NCBI GenBank assembly: GCA_963580285.1
Contig: OY757011.1
Coordinates: 155,795,245 to 155,859,244, forward strand
Length of the DNA: 64,000 bases
Reading direction: 5' to 3'
Source: Lucinisca nassula
Taxonomy: Eukaryota > Mollusca > Bivalvia > Lucinida > Lucinidae
Of this stretch, positions 22,973-34,022 are shown one piece after another. Both the position numbers and the translations under genes were made by a program. The notes under the pieces are model-generated. The model did not search any database and was not told the origin of the DNA. It worked only from the letters and a program-made list of their open reading frames with translations. Numbering within the stretch: the stretch's first letter is position 1; every line of letters starts with the position of its first letter.

Positions 22973-23295
22973 ACCAATACAGCAAGCTTTAGCCCATCGG
23001 GACTTGGAGAATTAAATTAAGATGCAAAGTGTTTCCACGCATAGCTGAAACCGACCGCACTCGAGTACTAGTATACAGCATAGGTCTAAGCCTGTTCAGG
23101 CAAGTGGTGCGAGTCGGACCGTTCATGCATATAAACCTTTTGGTTTCATAGGGCGGCAGGGCATGCGATTTCATTTCATCTCAATGTCGGGTAAAGGCCC
23201 ACAAAATTGAAAGCAACGTCTCGAAAATGACCTAAATAGTGTTGACGGGGACGTTAAACCTCTATTCAAACAAACAAACAAAAAACCAATACAGC
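22973..23295 (+). mobile_element. SINE family A in the satellite
   Basis: The body at 22,984-23,284 is flanked by ACCAATACAGC on both sides (22,973-22,983 and 23,285-23,295). It ends GGGACGTTAAACCTC...CAAACAAACAAACAAAAA. Its paralogue in the next satellite unit is the internally deleted 37-bp remnant at 26,119-26,155, so insertion preceded the duplication. Confidence 0.85.
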
Positions 23296-23360
23296 TATCT
23301 CAATCACTCATACAGCTATCACCATGAGGGTTGTAGCTATTACCGTACCTCATACAGCTA

Positions 23361-24644
23361 CGAGGGTAGGCTAAAAAGTTCTGAGCCTGACCAAGATCCA
23401 ATGGTTTGTCCATGCTGAAAGTGCCTTATTTTTCAACATAGTCTCCCTTCCTGTCCACACACTTCCTCCAGCGATGCTGGAGTCCTTGGATCCCAGTGGT
23501 ATAGAAGGTCTCATCTTGGTCCCTGAAAAACTCCTCCACAGTAGCTATCACCTCCTCGTCTGACCGATAATACTGCCCAGCCAAGTGCGTTTTCATGTTT
23601 GGAAACAGGAAATAATCTGATGGAGCTAGATCAGGTGAATACGGAGGGTGATCGACAAGTGTGAAGCCACAGTCATGCACAGCAGCCATTGCGACAACCG
23701 ATTTCTGAGCAGGCGCATTGTCCTGATGGAACAAGACCCCTTTTGTCAATTTTCCGGGTCGTTTAGCCTTAATTGCTTTTCGCATTTGTTTTAGCAGATC
23801 TGCATAATACTCCCCATTAATTGGTCTGCCCTTTTGAATGTAATCTATGAATATTATACGCTTGGCATCCCAGAACAATGATGTTATCACCTTCCCTGCA
23901 GAGGAGACGACCTTTGCCTTCTTTGGAGGGGGTTAGCCAGGGTGCTTCCATTGCATGGATTGTCTTTTGGTCTTTGACTCAAAGTGATGAACCCAACACT
24001 CATCCTGAGTGACAAAACGGTCAAGAAAACCATCTTGGTCTGCTTCAAATATAGCCAAGTTGGCTTGTGACAGGTTCAGTCTGGTCAGGCGTCAAAAGCC
24101 GTGGCACCCATCTGGCGGAAACCTTCGACATTCCTAACTCACTGTGTAGAATGTTCTCTACTCGTTCACGGGAGATGCCAACAGTGTTAGCTTACTGATT
24201 CACAGTTAAACGCCTGTCATCCATCACGGCCGTGTGCTCTTGGCTGATGGTTTCCTCAGTTGTTGCCGTCTAGGGTCGTCCACAACGGTCATCATCTTCA
24301 AGGCTGTCCTTGCCCATCTTAAAATATCCTGCCCACCTTTTTACGGTTGCATACGAAGGAGCATCATTCCCTAATGTAGCAACCATATTGGTATGAATGT
24401 CCTTAGGAGCTAACCCCTTTTTATGGAGGTACTTGATGACACCACGATGCCAGATTTTGTCCATTTTCTCAAAAACGTGTTAGTATCAATTTGCAAAGTC
24501 TAGAATTTCTACGTTATTGCAGGTAAACTTGAACTCATTTGAGTCAAATCAAGAAATAAAGGTTTGGATTTAATGAATACAAAATTTCATGGCTGTTCGA
24601 TGCCTGCTTCTTGGTCAGGCTCAGAACTTCCCAGCCTACCCTCG
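23361..24644 (-). mobile_element. mariner-type transposon, complete ends, inactive
   Basis: The 1,284-bp element is bounded by TA on both sides (23,359-23,360 and 24,645-24,646). It has inverted ends of about 36 bp beginning CGAGGGTAGGCT and containing AAGTTCTGAGCCTGACCAAG. The ends differ at a few positions only. It sits inside the 21-bp satellite and is absent from the paralogous unit, where a single TA remains. The transposase gene it carries is broken. Confidence 0.95.
23426..24464 (-). pseudogene. mariner transposase pseudogene (DD34D)
   Basis: About 346 codons in length if breaks are ignored, the usual size for the family. The start (MDKIWHRGVIK) opens a helix-turn-helix DNA-binding region of about 64 codons. 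The catalytic triad is visible: TQDECW near 24,000, HQDN at 23,720-23,722 and SPDLAPSDYF with Asp at 23,615-23,617. Exactly 34 residues lie between the last two aspartates. Breaks: an in-frame stop after CGRP at 24,267-24,269, a stop at 24,192-24,194, a one-base frame change near 24,085 and a stop at 23,933-23,935. The C-terminal 154 codons (23,426-23,890) remain open. It would have cut and rejoined DNA at TA sites, and as it stands it cannot make a full protein. Confidence 0.93.
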
Positions 24645-24646
24645 TA

Positions 24647-26106
24647 TTCAGATGACTCATACAGCTGTCCCTAGGACTCACACAGCTATCACCACGACAT
24701 CTATAACTATCACCATGAATCATACAGCTACCACCACGATTCATACAAATATCTTAATTCACATACAACTGTCACCACGACCCATAGCGCTTTCATCAGC
24801 CATATCTCCAGTATTGTCACTATGAACCATTGCTCATACAGCTGTCCATATCAATATGACTCATATAGCTTTCCTCATGACTCCTACAGCTGCCACCATG
24901 ACTTCTTCAGATGTCATCATGTCTCATACAGCGGTCGCCATGACACATACAGCTGTTATCATGACTCATACAGCTATCAACACGACTTCTAGACGAATCA
25001 TACGGCGCCCAAAATGACTCGGATATCTTAATTTCATATATAGCTGCCATCAAAACTTATTTCGTTTTCAACAGTCATATTTCCTGTAGCTATTAGCATA
25101 AATTATGCAGCTGTAACCATTGTTCATGTAGCAATCAACATCGCTTATAAGCCTGTCAACATGACTCACACGGCTTTCTTTACGACTTCTACAGCTGTCA
25201 CCATGATTACTTCAGGTGTCACCATGACTCTTACAATGGTACCCATGACACTTATAGCTGTCACCATGACTCATACAGCTATCACCATTGCTCGCATCCC
25301 TCTCACCAAGACTAATATAGCTTTTATAGTGTCTAATACAGCGATCACTATAACTAATACAGCTGCCACGACGAGTCATATAATGACTAATACAGCCATC
25401 ACGGTGACTCATACAGCTGTCAACATGACTCATACAGCTGCCACCACGACACATACAGCTATTACCGTAACTCATACAGCTTTTACCATGACTCTGATAT
25501 CTATCAGCACGCCTTTTTAATCTTTCACTGAGACACATACATATACCGCTATTAAACATTTAGATGTCACCTTGACTTTTAAAGCTATTGCCATGACCAA
25601 TACAGCTGTCACCATTTCCAATTCAGCTGTTAACATCAATCATACCATGACTCACACATCTGTCATCATGGCAAATGCTGTCTACAGCTGTCAATATAAT
25701 TAATACACCTTTCAAAATGGCTCATACGGCTGTCAGCATGGCTTACACAGCTATCACCATGACAACAGATTTCACCGTGACGCTTACAACTGTCACCATA
25801 ATTCATGCAGCTCTAACCGTTATCACTACAGCTATCACCATTATGAATACAACTGTCATCTTGGTTCATGCAGCTATCTCCGTTACTCATACAGCCATCA
25901 CTCCGTGCTCATACAGCTATAAGCATCGCTTATATTTCGTCAGGTGCCATAAAGCTTACACTATGCCTGATGCATTGAATAACATGATTGAATAACATGA
26001 GTATGCCTAAAGCTGTCTTCACGCCTCATACAGCTATCAGCATGAATCAAACAGCTGTCACAATGACTCATTTTGTGACCACCATGATCAATATAGCTAT
26101 CACCAT
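24647..26106. repeat. 21-bp minisatellite, end of first and start of second 1.85-kb unit
   Basis: The satellite resumes right after the mariner. At about 25,000 the order GGCGCCC, CTCGGATATCTTAATTTC, TTTTCAACAGTCATAT and TCACACGGCTTTCTTTACGA repeats that of 21,868-22,060, starting the second higher-order unit. The 119-codon frame at 25,161-25,520 is a heptad by-product. Confidence 0.85.
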
Positions 26107-26167
26107 GACTAATACAGCAAGCCCCGTAAACCTCTATTCAGATCAACAAAGGAAAGACTAATACAGC
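26107..26167 (+). mobile_element. Internally deleted SINE A remnant with target duplication
   Basis: A 37-bp remnant (26,119-26,155) keeps only the SINE head AAGCCCC and tail GTAAACCTCTATTCAGATCA. It is flanked by GACTAATACAGC on both sides (26,107-26,118 and 26,156-26,167). The position within the satellite unit is the same as that of the full SINE at 22,984. Confidence 0.8.
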
Positions 26168-26700
26168 TATCGCAGTCACGCATACATCTATCACCATGAT
26201 TCTTGTAGCTATTACCATAACTCATACTGCTATTAAGATGACTCATACAGTTGTAACCGTGACTCACGCAGCTACCACCACGACTTCTCCAACCATCACC
26301 ATGATTCATACAGTTACCAGCATGACTATAACGATATCTTAATTTCAAATACAGCTATCACCAAGACCCATAACACTTTCATCTGCCATTTTATCTCATG
26401 TACTGTCACTATGATTCGTGCAGCTGTAACCATTGGTCATACAGCTGTCCATATCAACATGATGCACACAGCTGCTGTCCTCACGACTCCTACAACTGTC
26501 ACCATGACTACTTTAGGTGTCATCATGTCTCACACAGCGGTCGCCATGACACATACAGCTGTCATCATGACGCATACAGCTATCAGCATGACTCGCATAG
26601 CTCTCACCATTGCTCACACAACTGTCCCCATGACTAATACAGCTAGCCCCATGACTTACAATGTTATCACCATGACTCATTCAGCTGTCACCACCATTAA
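26168..26700. repeat. 21-bp minisatellite, second 1.85-kb unit continued
   Basis: Parallel to the flank of the mariner in the first unit: TACTGCTATTAAGATGACTC holds the empty TA site, and CACAGCGGTCGCCATGACA matches 24,925-24,945. Confidence 0.85.
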
Positions 26701-26702
26701 AG

Positions 26703-27252
26703 CCTCCGCGGGTGTAGCGGTTAAGCTACTCGTCTAAGAAACCAGGTATCTTGGGTTCGATTTGGGCAGATCATATTTTCTTAGTGCAGATTATATTTCC
26801 TTTTCCTTTGGGATCATACGCCTTGCAAACTATATTGCTGTTTCTGAAGGTACTCAATAAAACCGAGTCTCCGATTTTCGTTCTTTTATTTGATTTGTTT
26901 CCAAAGGCAACACTTACCTCACTGCAGCTGGTGTTAAGTGCCGTGTGGCGGCCGTAAAAAGTCTCCCCGTCCTTCATCATAGTGCAGATTATATTTTCTT
27001 AGCCTCTGGGATCATTGCGTTTGAAAATCGAATATCGCTTAAGCCGGTGGTAGGAGGCGTATGCAGCCTTGCAAACTATATTGCTGTGTATGAAGAGACT
27101 CAATAAAACCGAGTCTCCGATTTTCGTTCTTGTATGTGTTCTTTATTTCCAAAGGCAACCTTTCAGCTTTTTATTCTCCAGACTTTCGGATAAATCTTTA
27201 AACCGAGGTCCCGTTTCTATATGATCTTAGCTGTTGGTGGGACGAAACATGC
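26703..27252 (+). mobile_element. SINE family D interrupted by a tandem-unit insert
   Basis: The head GCCTCCGCGGGTGTAGCGGT with B-box-like GGGTTCGATTTGGG lies at 26,703-26,772. The tail CTCCAGACTTTCGGATAAAT...TTAAACCGAGG follows at 27,172-27,252. The intervening ~400 bp is a different repeat. Confidence 0.65.
26785..27165. repeat. E-like tandem insert in SINE D
   Basis: Two direct copies share GCCTTGCAAACTATATTGCT, CTCAATAAAACCGAGTCTCC and GATTTTCGTTCTT, at about 26,820-26,912 and 27,063-27,160. Between them lies GTGTGGCGGCCGTAAA, the core that also marks the E modules of the 39-53 kb block. Confidence 0.6.
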
Positions 27253-27269
27253 CCCAGCACGCACGCACA

Positions 27270-27640
27270 CACACACACAGAGCTGTCACCATGACTTAAA
27301 CCGCTGCCACCGCGACGACTACAGCAATCACTACGACTGGTACATGTATGTATCACTACCACAGGGACACATTCATTTATTGTCATGGCTCTGGTAGCTA
27401 TTACCAGGACTTAAACAGCTTCCAACATTACTCCTATAGCTATTCCCATTAATCATACTGGTATTAATATGACTAATACAGCCATCACCACAACTCACAC
27501 AGCTAGCACATTGACTCCTAAAGTTATCACCATGACTCATAAAGCTGCCACTATGATTCATACAGCTGTCCCTATGACGTATAAAGCTGTCACAAGACCA
27601 ATACAGTTGTCACAATGACTATCACAAGAATCACATAGCC
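27270..27640. repeat. 21-bp minisatellite, short block with CA run
   Basis: Opens with an ACACACAC run at about 27,268-27,280, then degenerate units (AGCTGTCACCATGACT, CTCATAAAGCTGCCACTATG). Confidence 0.75.
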
Positions 27641-27654
27641 CAGATAACCCTGTA

Positions 27655-27960
27655 CACTATGATTTTCTGTTCCGTGTTGTAGTCCTTGCTTCCAAAGGAT
27701 TATTATACATGACTTCACCACAGCTTGTATTTAGGGAATGTGTGGCGGCCGTCAAACGTCTCCCTGCCCTTGATCATAGCGTGGGTTATATTTTCAAGTC
27801 ATTTTGGATCATTGATTCCACTGCGAAAATTTGAGAATAGTTGAGGGTCATTGGCTAGGCCTAATTGTGGAAACTAGCTAGTCTGTTCCAGAAAAAACTT
27901 GTACACTACGGGTTTCGGTTCCGTATTGGAGCCCTTGCTTCCAAAGGATTGCCCATTATA
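27655..27960 (-). repeat. E module in the 21-bp block
   Basis: On the minus strand it carries CCTTTGGAAGCAAGG, TACGGAACCG, GGCCTAGCCAATGACC and GACGGCCGCCACAC. It is flanked by direct repeats of GTCCTTGCTTCCAAAGGATT type. Compared with the satellite strand, its orientation is the same as in the 39-53 kb modules. Confidence 0.7.
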
Positions 27961-27964
27961 TAGA

Positions 27965-28512
27965 ACATCATACAGTTATTACCATGTATCAAATGGCTAT
28001 CAAGATGTCACCCTTAGCTGCCTTCATAACTCATACAACTATCATCATGATTCATTTAGCTGTCATCATGACTCATTCAGCTATCCCCACGAATCATATT
28101 GCTATCACGATTACGCCTGTATTACCTTTGCACATACGCTATCACCATGACTCATACAACTGTCAACATGACTCATGCAGTTACCACAAATACTCATGCA
28201 GCTGTTATGATTAATCTTCAAACTCTCACTATAACTCAAAAAGCCATCACCATGACTCATACAGCTTTCACCAGGAATCATATTTTAGTCTTACTCTTAT
28301 AATTACTCTTATAGCTATCACCATTTGTTATACAGCTATCGCCATGATTCGTACTGCTGTAATTGTGTGTCATACAGCTGTCCCCATGATTCATATACCG
28401 TCGCTACCATCATGGATCATATAACTACTCTTATAGCTGCCATCTTGGCTCATACAGATATCAGCATTGCCCATGCAACTGTCAACAAGGCCATGAATCT
28501 GTAAACATTACT
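27965..28512. repeat. 21-bp minisatellite, final block S3
   Basis: Degenerate units such as CATACAACTGTCAACATGAC continue to about 28,510, where a family C copy begins. Confidence 0.8.
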
Positions 28513-28516
28513 TATT

Positions 28517-28770
28517 CAAGGCGGTTCTTCTGTCGTGGTTTATTTTCGTTATGGTTTGTCTTTGGGTGTTTGTGTCGCTTATATCATTTTATTTTGGATA
28601 GCCTAATGGCTATTTTGTGGGAAAGTAACTGTCCTTTTGGCTATCCGCTATTGATGTTTCCATTAGCGTCTGTTGTTTCATGTTTGCGTTTCTTTCCCTT
28701 TGGTGTCTCTGATGGGAGTTGTAGGTTAATGGTATCGACTCCTGATCATTGACTCCACTTCTACATTATT
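28517..28770 (+). repeat. Dispersed repeat family C
   Basis: Starts AAGGCGGTTCTTCTGTCG and passes GGCTATTTTGTGGGAAAGTA and TTTCCCTTTGGTGTCTCTGA to CCTGATCATTGACTCCACTT. Plus orientation, opposite to most copies before it. Confidence 0.75.
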
Positions 28771-28969
28771 ATGACCAGCTAGTGTACTACATGTATCTAA
28801 CAATCTTCAAGCCAAATATGCATGTTTGAGAGGTATAGATAAACACATAGTAGTTTTTCGTCACTTTTAGAATATAAAAATATGCAAGTATATAGGTATA
28901 ACTTTAGCTCTATTGTGATGAATGTTACAAATTTTAAAATTTCTGTAAAATGTATAGATCTGTCCATGT

Positions 28970-30185
28970 TCATTATGCCCCCAACTTCAAAGAAGTTGGA
29001 AGGACATATTGATTCTGCTTCGTTCGTCCGTCTGTCCGTCCGTCCGTTACGCTTTACTGTGTGTATCACTTGTGTCTTTTAATTTTGGATGGCCATATGG
29101 CCATTTTGTGGGAAAGTAACTGTCCATATGGCCTTCCTTTGTTTAGGTTTCCATTATGGTCTAGTCGCTTAATGTTTGTATTTCTTTCCCTTTGGTGTCT
29201 TTTATGGATGGAGTAAGTTAATTGTATCAATTCCTGATCTTTGTTTTACTTCTACTTTTTATGCATAACATAACCTAAGAACCTATATGCTAGGGTCTTG
29301 AAATTTCATAACCTCATAGAAAATTGGGTGACACGTATTATTTTCTCATCCCTATCAAGAGTTTGAATTTTTCTTTGTGATAAAATCTTTTCAGCAGAAT
29401 ATCTCAAAACCTAGAAGAGTTAGAGCCTTGAAAATTTGTGAATAATTTGGTGGTGATGATTAGATGACTTCATTAACTTTTGACTAAATTCCGAAAAATA
29501 CTTCATGAGTAATGACCCTTTGTTACTTTGGGTATTTGTACATTGTATGCTTTGTGATACATAGCATAACTTAAGAACCATGTATGCTAGGGCTTTGAAA
29601 TGTAATATATGGATTCCTCATGGAAAATTAGGAGACACGATTTTTTTTCTCATTCGGATTATGCCCCTTTCAAGAGTTATTGCCTTGATTTTTATTTTGA
29701 TAAAATTTTGTCAACAAAATATCTCAAAATCCATTGAAGCTAGAGCTTTGAAAGTTGGTGAATAGTTTTGTGGTGATGAGTTATGATCCGTTGTCACTTT
29801 GGACATTTGTACATTGTACCTCTGTATATTTTGTGATGCATAGCATAACTTAAGAACCGTGTATGCTAGGGTTTTGAAATTTCATATATAATCTTCTCAT
29901 GTAAAATTAGCAGACACGTGTTTTTTTCTCCTTATCCGGATTATGCCATTTTCAAGTGTTATTGCCCTTTGATTTTTTTTTTTATAAAATCTTGTCAGCA
30001 AACTATCTCAAAAACTATAAGAGCTAGAGCCTTGAAAGTTGGTAAATAGATTGGTTGTGATGAGTAGATGACCTGATGAACTTTTGACTAAATTCCGAAA
30101 AAATAAATCATGAGTTATGGCCTTTTGTCACTTTGGGTATTTGTACATTGTATGTTTTTTGATGCATAGCATAGCGTAAGAAACG
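28970..30185. repeat. Tandem-unit element F2, interrupted by C
   Basis: The lead ATTATGCCCCCAACTTCAAA and a CGTCCGTCTGTCCGTCCGTCC tract shortly after are followed, beyond a C copy, by three full units of about 280-325 bp starting at about 29,270, 29,562 and 29,840, with a fourth start at 30,164. Units share CATAGCATAACTTAAGAACC, TGAAATTTCATA, AGAGCCTTGAAA and TTTGGGTATTTGTACATTG. Confidence 0.75.
29072..29262 (+). repeat. Family C fragment nested in F2
   Basis: TGTGTCTTTTAATTTTGGAT to CCTGATCTTTGTTTTACTTC lies between the GTCC lead and the tandem units of F2. Confidence 0.7.
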
Positions 30186-30390
30186 TGTGCCAGTGGAGTC
30201 GATAGAGTGCTGAACTACGAATCAGATTGTCGATTATGAATCAGAGGGTCGTGAGTTCAAACGCCGGTGGAGGAATGGAAATTTTTTTTTTTTTTTTTTT
30301 TCTTTTCTTTTCTTTTTTTCTTCATAAACACACATAAACAGTTATCATCTCCCTCGCACAACCAAGCTGTTAGGGGTAGGGATATTGCAT
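30186..30390 (+). mobile_element. tRNA-derived SINE G, copy 2
   Basis: The head CAGTGGAGTCGATAGAGTGC, the B-box-like GTGAGTTCAAACGCC and GGTGGAGGAATGG are followed by a T run (30,281-30,302), TTCTTTTCTTTTC and CACACATAAACAG. The TGCATG array follows, as at copy 1. Confidence 0.65.
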
Positions 30391-30745
30391 TTATACATGC
30401 ATACCTGTGTGTGCGTCTGCATGCATGCATGTGTGCATGTATGCGTGCCTGCATATGTGAGTGCATACATGCATGTATGTGTACATGCTTGCATGAGTGT
30501 GTGTATGCATGCTTGCATGAGTGTATGTGTGCATGCATGTGTGCTTGTATGCATGCTTGCGTGTGTGCACACTCATGTACATGCTGTATGTATGTGTGCA
30601 TACAAGAGTGCATGCATGCATTTGTGTGTGCGCATGCAAGCGTGTGTGTGCATGCATATGTGTTTGTGCATGCATGCATGTTTGTGTGCATGTGTTTGTG
30701 CATGCATACATATGTGCATGTGTACATGTGTGCACGTTTGCATGA
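30391..30745. repeat. TGCATG/TGTG minisatellite 2
   Basis: About 350 bp of GCATGCATGTGTG-type sequence in the same polarity relative to SINE G as minisatellite 1. The His/Met/Cys/Ala-rich open frames here are by-products of the motif. Confidence 0.95.
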
Positions 30746-30779
30746 CTCGCATCCCTCTCAAAAATGACCATTAGTATCT

Positions 30780-31050
30780 GTCAGTCTCCTATATTTAAAT
30801 TGTGATGGAATTTTCCTTGTGTTTCAGAATCAACATCGAGGGGAAGAAGGACAGTAAAAGACGCTAAAGGCTGGAAGCATTGAAATGAATTATAATTAAG
30901 AAATAAATGAAATATTGTCTGGCAACGAAATTCAGTTGTTTTCTTGCTTACTTTCAATTTTTTTTTGGTCATGCCTGCTTTTAACATGGCACGACTTAGG
31001 GACCTATTTTTCTGTCCATTTGTTTGTTCATCCACCAGCACACAAAATAG
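30780..31050. other. Unassigned sequence
   Basis: No recognised gene. Minor open frames only. Confidence 0.4.
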
Positions 31051-31052
31051 AT

Positions 31053-31166
31053 GTGAAGGCAATGATCAGGAATCGACAAATAAACCCACAAAATTGGAAG
31101 CAACGTCTCCAAAATTATCTTTACAGTGTTGACGGGGACGTTAAACCTCAAATCAAACAAACAACT
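31053..31166 (+). repeat. Chimeric C-A fragment
   Basis: GAAGGCAATGATCAGGAATC (family C) passes within a few bases into CCCACAAAATTGGAAGCAAC (family A), which continues to its tail GGGGACGTTAAACCTC...CAAACAAAC. No spacer separates the two families. Confidence 0.6.
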
Positions 31167-31169
31167 CAT

Positions 31170-31714
31170 AATTTCTCCGAGGGACTTACAAATTAAATTT
31201 TGCAAGTCCCAAGACTCACCATTATTTCGAAATACTTAGGAAAACTGTGTTTTGTACAAATAATTTTGCAGTGGAACTTATAGATTGGGACATAGCGATT
31301 TCAACGGGACTCATTAGAAAAATGTAAATAGATCACCAATATGCTGATAACCAGTGCAAGTATAGTGAACATTCGTCTTTTAGAAACTGACAACGGTCCT
31401 TAGATAAGCAGAAGAAGTCGAGATGCTATAGAACATAGATCGTGATCAAGATCACTTGCAAGAAACATCCTCAGCCTAGAGAGGATCAATCGCACGAGCT
31501 GATCATTAGCAACTTGCGCATTCAACTGAGCCACTGAGATACTTTATGGTCACAAAGCTGCTGTTGAAATAAATTATGCCTATACTGTTAAAACAAACTA
31601 ACAAGTCCGGGAAATGCATACCCATTTAGACCCCACTTCATATAGATGAAAGTAGGGTTGGCAAGGGCATACATTTTTACCATAATCTTATCCACAGCAT
31701 AGACGTACTATGTA
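31170..31714. other. Mostly unassigned, possible diverged SINE
   Basis: Around 31,370-31,420 the order AACATTCGTCTTTTAGAAAC, TGACAACGG, AAGCAGAAG resembles the family B body. The rest is unassigned. Confidence 0.35.
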
Positions 31715-33695
31715 CTCATTATACCCCCGGTATACGAGGTATGCTATGGGGTATAATGCTTTCGTCCTGCCGTTCTTCCGTTAGTCTTTCCGTCTGTCCG
31801 TCCGTCCATCTGTCCGCCCGATGTCCGTCCATCCTTCTTCCGTCCGTTTGTTTTGTTTGTTTGATTTGAGGTTTAACGTCCCCGTCAACACTGTAAAGGT
31901 CATTTTGGAGACGTTGCTTCCAATTTTGTGGGACTTTTACCCGACATTGAGATGAAATGACATCTCAAGCCCTGTCGCCCAATGAAACCAATAGGGTTTA
32001 TTAGCATGGACGGTCCGCCTCGCACCGCGGTTCCTGGACAGGCTTAGATCCTCTTAGCGGTTTACCAGTACTAGTGTGCGGGCCAGATTCAGCTCTGCGT
32101 GGAAGCATCATGCAGCCCATATATTTCTTCAAGCCCCTATGGGCGGGGGCTTATTCTTCCGTCCGTAAACATTGTGGTTAAAGTTTTGCGTCAAAGTTTC
32201 TAAGATATTATATCTTCTGAACCCTTTGATAGATTTAGTTGATACTTACACTGAAGTTACATACTGGTCTAAAGATATCATTGATGCATGTCCTAGCCCC
32301 ACAGTGACCTTGAGGTCAAGGTCAAAGACTTAAAAATTATATTTGGTCAAAGTTTTATGACAAAGTTTATAGATGCCTGTATGTTCTAAACTCTAACACA
32401 AATTCAGTTGATACTTGCATCAATGTTGCAAACCAGTCCAAAGATTTCGTTATGTTTGTCCTTCCCCCACCCAAGGTGATCTCAAGGTCACAGACTTAGA
32501 AATTTTACATTTGTTTAAAGTTTTATGACAAAGTTTATAGATGCCTGTATGTTCTTAACTCTAAGACAAATCCAATTTATACTTGCATCGAATTTGCTTA
32601 GCAGTCCAAAGATTTTATTGATGCATATCCCACCCTGCTGCTTCAGTAACATTGATGCCCCCAACCCTTCAGTAACTTTGATGCCCTCACTCGGTGGTCC
32701 ATTTAGAATTTTTATGTTTGGTTTAGCTCTTACAAGCACATATATAGATTCTTATAGCTTCTTGACTTCTTCATTAATATTACATACCAGCTCAAAAGCT
32801 ATATTAGAGGGCGGCGCTGGCCTGGGGTATACGTGACCCACTGGTCGTTTTTTTCTAACTGCTTCGAAGAGTCTGTTCTAATGAACACCATTTATCTAAA
32901 TTTGAACCAGAAGTAAGAAAAGTGTCACAAACTTCCATAGATGGAGAAAAATTGACAGAAAGCAGTGTAAGATGTGTGTGTTTTCACAATGGGCCCCATT
33001 GACAGAAGTACTGAATTGAAGAGCTAATGCATTTTCCAATGTTTTATAATGTCATTAAAATTGTGATTAAAGCATCAAAACTAGATGGCGCAGTCGATGG
33101 TATACCATCGCAAATACCCGATTTTTCTGTGAATAACACTAAAGATATGGCAATGTCATATTTTTTACCTTTGACCCTGGGGCCATGTTGTCGTCAAGGT
33201 CACACGAAAAGTATTCCAATATGTTCTACTTCCAAGGGCTATCCAATAATCAATTTTCGGCAGTGCAATCCCAACAGGTTAGAAGATATGATAAAGTCCT
33301 ACTTTTTGACCTTTGACCCAGGGGTCATGTTGGGGTCAAAGTCACACGAAAAGTATTCCAATATGTTCTACATTCCAAGGGCTATCCAATAATCAAGTTT
33401 CGGAAGTGCAATCCCAACAGTTTAGAAGATATGATAATGTCCTACTTTCTGACTTTTGACCTTGGGGCCACGTTGGGTTCAAGGTCACAAAAAGTAACCC
33501 ACTGCCATCTACATACCATGAACTATCCACATGCAAAGTTTCGAAAGTGTAACTTCAGTGGTTGCAGAGGAGATCCATTTACAAGAAACGTGACGGACGG
33601 ACAGACAGACGGACGGACAGACGCTCACTCAACTCTGGTACGAAAACAATATACCCGATTTTTCTTTGAAAAAGCGGGTATAATAACATTGATGA
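31715..33695. mobile_element. Element F3, ~1.98 kb, with inverted ends
   Basis: Starts ATTATACCCCCGGTATAC and a run of GTCC units. It ends GACGGACGGACAGACGC... and AAAGCGGGTATAATAAC, so the two termini (TTATACCC / GGGTATAAT) and the GTCC/GGAC tracts are inverted. Inside lie about three units of ~150-180 bp (32,170-32,640) and three of ~130-145 bp (33,150-33,540, with CCTTTGACCC, GGTCACACGAAAAGTATTCC). Frames in it are not conserved between units. Confidence 0.7.
31835..32166 (-). mobile_element. SINE family A nested in F3, exact 13-bp duplication
   Basis: TTCTTCCGTCCGT flanks the body at 31,835-31,847 and 32,154-32,166. The head is AGCCCCCGCCCATAGGGG and the tail is GGGGACGTTAAACCTCAAAT with an A-rich end. 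It landed in the GTCC tract of F3, so it is younger than F3. Confidence 0.88.
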
Positions 33696-33699
33696 AATC

Positions 33700-34020
33700 A
33701 TTCGCAAATGTAAGCAGAGAAACGTTTGATAATTAAGGCGTAATTATACCTAATTTAGTGACACAGAGGCCTTTCTGATATTTAATCTTCAGCAGTGTGT
33801 CTCAACCCCAAAGTTCTGAAACCGAAACGGATGATGGACAAGATCCGGCAAACACAGCACACACCCCTCCCAGCACACACCGACCGACGTAGCTCGTGAG
33901 ACAGGTCAACTGGAGGCATCAGGCAAGAGACGCCCTTGATAAATGACGTTTTTGAAACATTGCCGAAATATTCGCACAGTAAAATGACGTCTGTAAACGT
34001 GTTAGAAACGTTAATGGAAT
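33700..34020. other. Unassigned sequence
   Basis: No open frame or repeat that I can place. Confidence 0.4.
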
Positions 34021-34022
34021 CG

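Noticed and set aside
23361..24644. A SETMAR-like host gene
   Set aside because: Flanking TA, matching inverted ends and several stops show an ordinary dead mariner with no fused SET domain.
30257..30774. Similar His/Cys/Met-rich frames (up to 166 codons)
   Set aside because: Same cause: the second TGCATG minisatellite.
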